The notes beneath the pieces were generated by a model, which made no database searches, was not told where the DNA came from, and saw only the letters and a program-made list of their open reading frames with translations. From JBEKYD01 sp049509915 (GTDB lineage: Bacteria > Acidobacteriota > Terriglobia > Bryobacterales > Bryobacteraceae), in contig JBEKZL010000256.1 of assembly GCA_049509915.1 (NCBI GenBank), forward strand, positions 1-14,300: a stretch of DNA of 14,300 nt. The letters are read 5' to 3'. The translations under genes and the position numbers were made by a program. Position 1 is the first letter of the stretch; each line of letters begins with the position of its first letter. Shown here in pieces: positions 9,194 to 14,300 of the stretch.

Positions 9194-10555
9194 ATGTCTG
9201 AAACCACCAAATATTTGCTGGCGGAAAGCCAGATCCCTTCGGCCTGGGTGAATGTGCTGCCGTCGCTTCCGGAGCCGCCCGATCCGCCGCTGCATCCGGG
9301 GACGCGCAAGCCGATCGGCCCCGAGGACCTGGCGCCGATCTTTCCGATGGAATTGATCGCGCAGGAATTCTCGCCCCAGCGCGAGATCGATATTCCCGGC
9401 GAGGTCATGGACGTCTACCGGCTCTGGCGGCCCAGCCCGCTCTATCGCGCGCGGCGCCTCGAGAAGGCGCTCGATACGCCGGCCCACATCTATTACAAGT
9501 ACGAAGGCACCAGCCCGGCCGGCAGCCACAAGCCGAACACCGCCGTGGCGCAGGCGTACTACAACAAGCGCGCCGGCATTCGCCGCCTGGCCACCGAAAC
9601 CGGCGCCGGGCAATGGGGCAGCGCGCTGGCGCTGGCCTGCCGTCTGTTCGGCATGGAATGCACCGTCTACATGGTGCGCGTGAGCTACGACCAGAAGCCG
9701 TATCGCCGCATGATGATGCACGTGTGGGGCGCTGAAGTCTTCCCCAGTCCCAGCGATCACACCAATTCAGGCCGCGCCGTGCTGGCGGCCACGCCCGATT
9801 CCGCCGGCAGCCTCGGTATCGCCATCAGCGAGGCGGTGGAGGACGCCGCCACCCACTCCGACACCAATTATTCGTTGGGCAGCGTGCTCAACCACGTCAT
9901 GCTGCACCAGACGGTGATCGGCCAGGAAGCCAAGATGCAGATGCAGATGGCGGGCGAAGAGCCGGAAGTGGTGATCGGCTGTTTCGGCGGCGGCAGTAAC
10001 TTCGGCGGCCTGGCGCTGCCCTACGTGCTCGACCGCCTCGCCGGCAAAGGCCCGCGCATCCTGGCGGTGGAGCCCTCCGCTTGCCCCAGTCTCACCAAAG
10101 GCGTGTTTGCCTACGACTACGGCGATACCGGCAAGCTGACCCCGCTCGTCAAAATGTACACGCTGGGCCACGATTTCATGCCGGCCGGAATCCACGCCGG
10201 CGGCCTGCGCTACCACGGCGCTTCGCCCTTGCTCAGCCACCTGCGCAAACTGGGCCACATCGATGCCGTGGCCTATCCGCAGTTGCCGGTCTTCGAAGCC
10301 GCCTTACAATTCGCCCGCACCGAAGCCATCATACCCGCGCCGGAATCGTCCCACGCCATCCGCGCCGCGATGGACGAAGCACTAGCCGCGCGCGAAGAGG
10401 GCCGCCCCCGCACCATTCTGTTCTGCCTCAGCGGCCACGGCCATTTCGATCTGAGTGCTTACGAGAACTACCTTACCGGCCAGCTTCAGGACTACGAATA
10501 CCCCGCCGAAGACATCGAAAGGTCGCTGGCGGCTATCCAGCCCGTCGGGGCGTGA
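9194..10555 (+). CDS. trpB: TrpB2-type tryptophan synthase beta chain (PLP-dependent)
   Basis: This PLP enzyme condenses indole with serine, or with O-phosphoserine as reported for some TrpB2 enzymes, to make tryptophan. The length of 453 residues and the extended N-terminus (WRPSPLYRARRLE at 78-90) mark the TrpB2 branch rather than the roughly 400-residue TrpB1. The PLP Schiff-base lysine is K113 in GTSPAGSHKPNT, the general-acid/base glutamate is probably E135 in ATETGAGQWG, and the phosphate-binding glycine loop is GCFGGGSNF at 262-270. A C-terminal LSGHGHFDL (412-420) supplies the residue near the pyridine nitrogen. The frame extends upstream to 9080, but MSETTKYLL at 9194 is the family-like start. 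No trpA or other trp gene is in the window, which is common for TrpB2. The stop lies 12 bases from the convergent stop of the next gene. Confidence 0.95.
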   Translation: MSETTKYLLAESQIPSAWVNVLPSLPEPPDPPLHPGTRKPIGPEDLAPIFPMELIAQEFSPQREIDIPGEVMDVYRLWRPSPLYRARRLEKALDTPAHIYYKYEGTSPAGSHKPNTAVAQAYYNKRAGIRRLATETGAGQWGSALALACRLFGMECTVYMVRVSYDQKPYRRMMMHVWGAEVFPSPSDHTNSGRAVLAATPDSAGSLGIAISEAVEDAATHSDTNYSLGSVLNHVMLHQTVIGQEAKMQMQMAGEEPEVVIGCFGGGSNFGGLALPYVLDRLAGKGPRILAVEPSACPSLTKGVFAYDYGDTGKLTPLVKMYTLGHDFMPAGIHAGGLRYHGASPLLSHLRKLGHIDAVAYPQLPVFEAALQFARTEAIIPAPESSHAIRAAMDEALAAREEGRPRTILFCLSGHGHFDLSAYENYLTGQLQDYEYPAEDIERSLAAIQPVGA

Positions 10556-10567
10556 CGTAACGTCGCT

Positions 10568-11344
10568 CTAAGCTTGGGATGGATTGGTAAACCCTGTCAC
10601 GGAATCGATTCGTCCATCCGGTCTGAACACAAAGACGCTGGTTCCGCGCATGCGCTCGTTTCCGTCGGCGCCCGCCGCAATCCAATCGGCCAGGACAGTG
10701 CCCTGGCATTGCCGGACGTTTCCGTTGCGCCGCAGGACAATGCCCGGCATAAACCGCTGCGCCGCGCCGATGTGAGCGGACAGATCGGCTATGCCGTCGA
10801 GCAGACTGAACCGGTCGCGGAACTGGATTCCGGGGGAGACGATCCCGGCGAGCATTTCGTCGCGCGATCGATCGTCGGCGACGGCCCAGGCGCCGAACCA
10901 GCCATCCACTGCCTTGGCCGCATCGGCGAACACTTCATTCGCGACCACGTTGCTGAACAGCGAAAGCTGAAAGCGCCAGCCCTGAACGTGCTCGTCGCGT
11001 GGACCGGCTTCGACGAATTCATGCAGCAGATGAAGCCGGGTACCGGATTGGTCCGGCTCCAGGTGGATGGTCACGCGCGAACTGCCGGGCGGTATCGGCT
11101 TGCCGCTGGCGAAACCGTAGGTGAAGACGATCCGCTCGGGCTGGCGCACCTCCAACACCTCCCCCAGAGTTTCCACCCCGTTGGGATGGCGGATGTACAC
11201 CCTGCCTCCGGGCTGGGCATCGATGGTAGAGCCGGGGCCCCACCAACCGGCCCATCGCGCGCTATCCGTGAAAAACTGAAAAACCGTCTCGGGTGTCGCG
11301 TGTATCACGACGGTTCGATCCAGGCGATATGGCAGTTCCGGCAC
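10568..11344 (-). CDS. AHSA1/SRPBCC-domain protein with C-terminal SnoaL/NTF2-like domain
   Basis: The N-terminal part, about 8-150, matches the AHSA1/SRPBCC hydrophobic-ligand fold: VFQFFTDSARWAGWWGPG, GGRVYIRHPNG, GEVLEVRQPERIVFTY and the strand RVTIHLEP. The remainder, about 155-258, resembles a SnoaL/NTF2-like domain (DEMLAGIVSPGIQFRD; GRIDSVTGF). Neither half has a known reaction here; such proteins bind or process small hydrophobic molecules, or act as partners of the neighbouring regulator. The start is GTG at 11344. Its Shine-Dalgarno GAGG overlaps the arsR stop (TGAGGACTTGTG on this strand) and the gap is six bases, so the two are co-translated. ArsR/AHSA1 pairs are a widespread operon type of mostly unknown role. 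The fusion of two binding folds makes the protein longer than a plain AHSA1 protein of about 150 residues. Confidence 0.85.
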   Translation of the reverse strand: MPELPYRLDRTVVIHATPETVFQFFTDSARWAGWWGPGSTIDAQPGGRVYIRHPNGVETLGEVLEVRQPERIVFTYGFASGKPIPPGSSRVTIHLEPDQSGTRLHLLHEFVEAGPRDEHVQGWRFQLSLFSNVVANEVFADAAKAVDGWFGAWAVADDRSRDEMLAGIVSPGIQFRDRFSLLDGIADLSAHIGAAQRFMPGIVLRRNGNVRQCQGTVLADWIAAGADGNERMRGTSVFVFRPDGRIDSVTGFTNPSQA

Positions 11345-11350
11345 AAGTCC

Positions 11351-11716
11351 TCACTGATCTGTTCTTTTCGGGTTTTTCCTGGGGACGGGCTGGCGTCGTT
11401 TTGGTCCCCGGCGGGTTTCCTCCAGCTCGGCGGCCAACTTGAGCTTCCATAATGCGCCGTCCCACATGCGCTCCAGAATCTCCGCGGCCGGGCCGAGGGC
11501 CTCGTGGCGGGCCCGATAGAATCGGTTGCGCCGCTCGGCTCGCGCCTCCACCAGACCGGCCTCCACCAGCGACCGAAGTTGCAGCGAAACCGCCCCGAAG
11601 GTAACGTCCGGCATTGCCCGGTGGATCTCGCCCGCCGTTTGTTCCTTATCCCACACCAGGCGCAGAATCTCTCGCCTGCGTGGCGAAGCAATTGCTTCGA
11701 ATACCGCGGACTCCAT
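11351..11716 (-). CDS. ArsR-family winged-helix transcriptional repressor (no metal-site cysteines)
   Basis: This 121-residue protein has the ArsR/SmtB winged-helix fold: FEAIASPRRREILRLV near the N-terminus, AGEIHRAMPDVTFGAVSLQLRSLVEAGLV as helix-turn-helix, and ARAERRNRFYRAR as the wing. It contains no cysteine at all and lacks the ELCVCDL metal site, so arsenite sensing by the classical route is not possible. It fits instead the ArsR type that pairs with AHSA1/SRPBCC proteins. The C-terminus is basic (RRGPKRRQPVPRKNPKR). The ATG at 11716 is eight bases after the -10 hexamer with no Shine-Dalgarno site, implying a leaderless message. It heads an operon with the AHSA1 gene and probably represses itself through the near-palindrome at 11723-11746. 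Confidence 0.9.
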   Translation of the reverse strand: MESAVFEAIASPRRREILRLVWDKEQTAGEIHRAMPDVTFGAVSLQLRSLVEAGLVEARAERRNRFYRARHEALGPAAEILERMWDGALWKLKLAAELEETRRGPKRRQPVPRKNPKRTDQ

Positions 11717-11744
11717 TTGCAGATAGTTTAGTTAAAACTAAAAT
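11716..11744 (+). promoter_or_regulatory. candidate divergent promoter for the ArsB-like permease
   Basis: On the plus strand TTTGCA (11716-11721) and TAAAAT (11739-11744, five of six consensus bases) have a 17-base spacer. This promoter lies back to back over the arsR promoter and shares its palindrome. It would give a leader of about 70 bases before ATG 11822. The -35 match is only four of six. Confidence 0.45.
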
Positions 11745-11746
11745 AT
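11723..11746. promoter_or_regulatory. shared operator between arsR and the divergent permease gene
   Basis: A near-perfect inverted repeat has core arms TTTAGTT (11727-11733) and AACTAAA (11736-11742) around a 2-base centre. Beyond one mismatched pair it extends by ATA/TAT to 11-base arms. It lies between the -35 and -10 elements of the arsR promoter, overlaps the arsR -10, and also covers the candidate -10 of the divergent gene. A bound ArsR dimer would block both. Confidence 0.7.
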
Positions 11747-11753
11747 GTGTCAA
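11725..11753 (-). promoter_or_regulatory. arsR operon promoter
   Basis: On the minus strand a perfect -35 TTGACA (11753-11748) is separated by 17 bases from TAAACT (11730-11725), four of six bases of the -10 consensus. Transcription would begin around 11719-11716, at or next to the arsR ATG. Confidence 0.72.
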
Positions 11754-11821
11754 GAGCGCAAGCCCGCCATCCCCGAAACGCGCAACACACGATTGGCAAA
11801 TCAGTGACCGGAACAGTGCGC

Positions 11822-13075
11822 ATGGTGGCCACGCTAGCGGTTTTCGCGGCGATGCTCGTGCTGGTGATCGTGCGCCCACGGCGATGGAACGAGGCTTGGT
11901 GGACGGCGCTTGGAGCGGCGGCGATGCTCATTCTCGGTCTGGTGCCGCCGCACCAAGCCATCGGCGCAATCCTTGCGGGGAAGAACGCTCTTCTCTTTCT
12001 TCTCTCGCTCCTCGCGCTTTCTCTCCTGGTCGGCAAGAGCGGCTTTTTCGATTGGGCCGCGATTCGATGCGCTCGCGTGGCGAAAGGAAACGCGCGCGCT
12101 CTCTACCGGAACGCGTTCGTGCTGGGCGCGATCGTCACGGCGATTCTGTCGCTTGACACCACGGCGGTCATGCTCACGCCGGTCGTGCTGGCCGTCGTAA
12201 AGAGGCTCAAGCTTCCGGCGGCGCCGTACATCGTACTGTGCGCGTTGGTAGCGAACGTCGGTTCGCTGGCGCTCCCCATCAGCAATCTGACCAACATTCT
12301 CTTCGCCGATGCTTTCCACCTGACGTTTGCGGCGTTTGCGTCGAGAATGATCGCGCCGCAGTTTGTCGGGCTCGCCGCCGCATACGCTCTGCTGCGCTGG
12401 CACTTTCGGCGCGAACTGCCGGCCGGCTTCGACGGCGAATCGCTCCCGGAGGCGGCAGACCCGGTGCCGAATCGGACCTACTTCCGGGTTTGTGTCGCCG
12501 TCCTCGCGGTGGTGCTGGTTGGTTACTTTCTCGCGCCGCTCGCGGGGCTGGAGCCCTACGTCATCGCCTTCGCGGGGAGCGGGGTGCTCGCGATCGCCGG
12601 CGCGGCGACCGGACGCGTTCGCCTTCGGGCTATGGGCGAGCTCTCGTGGGACCTGTTCCCTTTCGTGGCCGGGCTCTTCGTCGCCGTCCAGGCGCTTGAC
12701 AATCTGGGTATCGTCGGGGTGTCGTCCGGTTGGCTTGGGAGTATGAGACCGGGGCCGCCCGAAAAGCTCCTTGCTGCCGCGGGTGCGGCCGCATTCGCCT
12801 CGAATATCATGAACAACCTGCCGGCGGCGTTGATCGCGCGAAGCGTGCTTTTGAACTCGCACGCCCACACGGGCACGATCCTCGCCGCGCTGGTCGGTGC
12901 CGACGCGGGGCCGATCGTCGCTCCTTTCGGTTCACTGGCAACCATGCTGGTCCTCGCGCTGGCGCGGCGCGACGGGACAGAAGTGCGCACCGGGGACCTG
13001 GTGATATTCGGCCTGTGGGCGGCGCCCGTGATCGTGGTCGCGGCGCCGCTTACCCTGGCGCTCGCCTCCGCTTAG
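11822..13075 (+). CDS. ArsB-family permease (arsenite/anion efflux-type, ion transporter superfamily)
   Basis: This is a polytopic inner-membrane protein of 417 residues from ATG 11822, close to the 429 of E. coli ArsB, with about ten to twelve hydrophobic segments. Family landmarks align in order with ArsB: a first helix followed by RPRRW, KSGFFDWAA (72-80), AVMLTPVVLA (115-124), VGSLALPISNLTNILFAD (146-163), SNIMNNLPAAL (327-337) and GADAGPIVAPFGSLATML (359-376). The ArsB segment usually reading NDGAA is SLDTTA here, as in less-studied relatives, so arsenite is a likely but unproven substrate. The frame extends upstream to 11747, but ATG 11822 places the first helix at the expected position; no Shine-Dalgarno site is obvious. 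It is divergent from the arsR operon and probably shares its operator. No arsC or arsA is present. Confidence 0.85.
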   Translation: MVATLAVFAAMLVLVIVRPRRWNEAWWTALGAAAMLILGLVPPHQAIGAILAGKNALLFLLSLLALSLLVGKSGFFDWAAIRCARVAKGNARALYRNAFVLGAIVTAILSLDTTAVMLTPVVLAVVKRLKLPAAPYIVLCALVANVGSLALPISNLTNILFADAFHLTFAAFASRMIAPQFVGLAAAYALLRWHFRRELPAGFDGESLPEAADPVPNRTYFRVCVAVLAVVLVGYFLAPLAGLEPYVIAFAGSGVLAIAGAATGRVRLRAMGELSWDLFPFVAGLFVAVQALDNLGIVGVSSGWLGSMRPGPPEKLLAAAGAAAFASNIMNNLPAALIARSVLLNSHAHTGTILAALVGADAGPIVAPFGSLATMLVLALARRDGTEVRTGDLVIFGLWAAPVIVVAAPLTLALASA

Positions 13076-13179
13076 GCCCGGTGAGGATGGTGGCTCGTCG
13101 CAGCTGGCAAAGGCTTAGTTCCTCGAGAGAAGAGCGGGACGAGGGCGTCCAGCGCGAACCGCGGGGTCCGCCCTACGAA

Positions 13180-14283
13180 TTACCGCTCCAGCGTTATCGT
13201 CCGCCCCGTGCGCGCCGATTCGCGCGCGGCGTCGAGGATCTCGGTGACGATCATGTTGTTGGCGAGCGACGACAGGCCGGCCGGTTTCAACTGCCCTCGC
13301 GCTACGGCGATCAGATACGAGATGGAGTCGGCCTCCTGAGGATTGAGCGGAGGCGGGGTGCGCGTCTCCTCGGCCTGCGCACCCGGCAGGCGCAGGCGCA
13401 GATTGTCGCCGCCGGTAGCGATGGCGTAGCCGGTGGCGCCGTAGACTTCGAAATCCTTGCGGCTCACCGGCCAGTTCCACGACGCCTGAATGACGCCTTG
13501 CGCTTTAGGATATTCGAGCAGCACGGTGGCTTCATCATCGACGTGCGCGTAGATGTCGGGCTTATCGGTCTGCGTCAGTGCCGTCACTTTCAGCGGGCGC
13601 TGGTTGTCCATCATCCAGGTCATCAGGTTGGCGCCGTAGCAGCCGAAATCGAACAGCGCGCCCGCGCCGTTTTTCGCGGGATCGGTCAGCCAGCCAAGGA
13701 ATTCCGGTCCCACGCCGATCTCTTTGGGACCCTGGTGGCCATCCATCGCGACCATCTTGCGAATGGCGCCCGCCGCGTGTTGCTCCTTGACGATCTTCCA
13801 CATCGCGCCGTGGCTCGCGTACCAGGTGGTCTCATAGTTCACGATCACCTGTATGCCGCCATCGTGCGCCGCGCGCGCGATGGCCCGCGCGTCATCCATA
13901 TTCACGGCCAGTGGTTTCTCCATCATCACGTGGATGTGGCGCCGGGCGCATGCGGCCACGACCATGGCATGATCGGAGGTGCTGGTGAATGAGGCCACCG
14001 CCTCCGGCTTCACGCGATCCAGCATGGCCACCAGGTCCGTGAAAAAAATGGCATCCGCGAGCCCGAAGCGCTGCGCATAATGCTTCTGCAGCGCGGTATC
14101 GGGATCGAAGATCCCGGCGATCTCCACATCCTTACGCTGGCCCGCGGCGTGTAAGAACCCGTCCACGTGACCGTGCACGAGGCCCACGATGCAAAGACGC
14201 AAGGGCTGTTGGCCCGCGGCCAGGAGGGGCAGAATCCCGCCGGCCAGAATCAACTTCAAAAGGATATGCATTCTGTAATGCAT
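13180..14283 (-). CDS. exported Gfo/Idh/MocA-family oxidoreductase-like protein
   Basis: The product has 367 residues. A Sec-type signal peptide spans about 1-26 (HILLKLILAGGILPLLAAGQQ) without a twin-arginine motif. The Rossmann domain follows at about 28-145: LRLCIVGLVHGHV at 28-40 instead of a classical GxGxxG, then the family EKP motif at 122-124. The C-terminal substrate domain includes GALFDFGCYGANL at 208-220 with likely active-site D212 and Y216, the latter where histidine is common. Relatives oxidise, reduce or hydrolyse sugars and inositols using tightly bound NAD(P); the substrate is unknown. Two starts are possible, ATG 14283 and ATG 14271; the latter gives the more typical signal peptide. 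It is convergent with the permease gene; the 104-base gap shows no good terminator. The region upstream is cut by the window edge. Confidence 0.9.
   Translation of the reverse strand: MHYRMHILLKLILAGGILPLLAAGQQPLRLCIVGLVHGHVDGFLHAAGQRKDVEIAGIFDPDTALQKHYAQRFGLADAIFFTDLVAMLDRVKPEAVASFTSTSDHAMVVAACARRHIHVMMEKPLAVNMDDARAIARAAHDGGIQVIVNYETTWYASHGAMWKIVKEQHAAGAIRKMVAMDGHQGPKEIGVGPEFLGWLTDPAKNGAGALFDFGCYGANLMTWMMDNQRPLKVTALTQTDKPDIYAHVDDEATVLLEYPKAQGVIQASWNWPVSRKDFEVYGATGYAIATGGDNLRLRLPGAQAEETRTPPPLNPQEADSISYLIAVARGQLKPAGLSSLANNMIVTEILDAARESARTGRTITLER
14266..14283. repeat. inverted repeat over the start of the Gfo/Idh/MocA gene
   Basis: ATGCATT (14266-14272) and AATGCAT (14277-14283) form a perfect 7-base inverted repeat with a CTGT centre. 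It covers both candidate ATG codons. It could be an operator or a start-codon hairpin; part of it is simply the self-complementary ATGCAT occurring twice. Confidence 0.35.
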
Positions 14284-14300
14284 GATAACCGGAAGCGGCG

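Noticed and set aside
10554..10564. Palindrome GACGT-A-ACGTC between the convergent stops of trpB2 and the AHSA1 gene as a bidirectional terminator.
   Set aside because: The arms are short with a one-base centre and no flanking T-tracts, so a stable RNA hairpin is unlikely.
10574..11452. A 292-codon plus-strand frame opposite the AHSA1 gene.
   Set aside because: The minus-strand AHSA1 and SnoaL-like motifs, the linked arsR and the ribosome-binding site identify the coding strand.
11834..12868. A 344-codon minus-strand frame opposite the permease.
   Set aside because: It is very rich in Arg, Glu and His as the complement of hydrophobic membrane codons; the plus-strand ArsB similarity explains the region.
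13137..13150. Hairpin GGACG/CGTCC between the convergent permease and oxidoreductase genes as a terminator.
   Set aside because: The stem is only five base pairs and neither strand has a following T-run.
12730..13992. A 420-codon plus-strand frame bridging the permease end and the Gfo/Idh/MocA gene.
   Set aside because: It overlaps two well-supported genes in other frames and shows shadow composition (Arg and His runs).

Overview
The window looks like a piece of a GC-rich chromosome from an Acidobacteriota-type bacterium, most likely of the Solibacter/Bryobacter kind. This is inferred from gene content: a ~1,100-residue outer-membrane receptor with an N-terminal carboxypeptidase-regulatory-like domain and a barrel ending in an aromatic residue, a Sec-exported Gfo/Idh/MocA protein, an ArsR/AHSA1 pair and an orphan TrpB2. 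No rRNA, tRNA, transposase, integrase or CRISPR array is visible, and coding style is broadly uniform, so this reads as ordinary chromosome rather than an island.

Layout. 1-345: non-coding or the undetermined end of an upstream gene, with a terminator-like hairpin. 346-4356: a same-strand cluster of tilS (tRNA-Ile lysidine synthase), ftsH (membrane AAA+ zinc protease) and a HAD phosphatase that overlaps the ftsH stop by one base and is broken by a frameshift. 4357-4569: regulatory gap with a good sigma-70-type promoter. 4570-7920: a large TonB-receptor-like outer-membrane protein, closed by a strong GNRA-loop terminator. 7973-8255: spacer and promoter region. 8256-9050: GntR/UTRA regulator. 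9194-10555: TrpB2-type tryptophan synthase beta chain with no trpA nearby. On the minus strand, 11716-10568 holds an arsR-like repressor and an AHSA1/SnoaL two-domain protein as a tight operon, convergent with trpB2. Divergent from it, 11822-13075 encodes an ArsB-family permease. 14283-13180 (minus) is a Gfo/Idh/MocA oxidoreductase with a signal peptide.

How the parts work together. tilS-ftsH is housekeeping (tRNA decoding and membrane proteolysis). The most system-like unit is 10568-13075: a Cys-free ArsR-fold repressor, its AHSA1-type partner and a divergent ArsB-like permease share one short promoter region, in which a single near-palindrome overlaps core elements of both promoters. This predicts joint repression by the ArsR protein.

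A second recurring theme is start codons lying about 8-12 bases after a -10-like hexamer without a Shine-Dalgarno sequence (arsR, trpB2, gntR, perhaps tilS), which suggests leaderless or nearly leaderless mRNAs. I found no clear evidence of a wholly new defence, mobile or biosynthetic system. The best leads are the shared divergent operator, the frameshifted phosphatase, the leaderless architecture and the exported Rossmann-fold protein.
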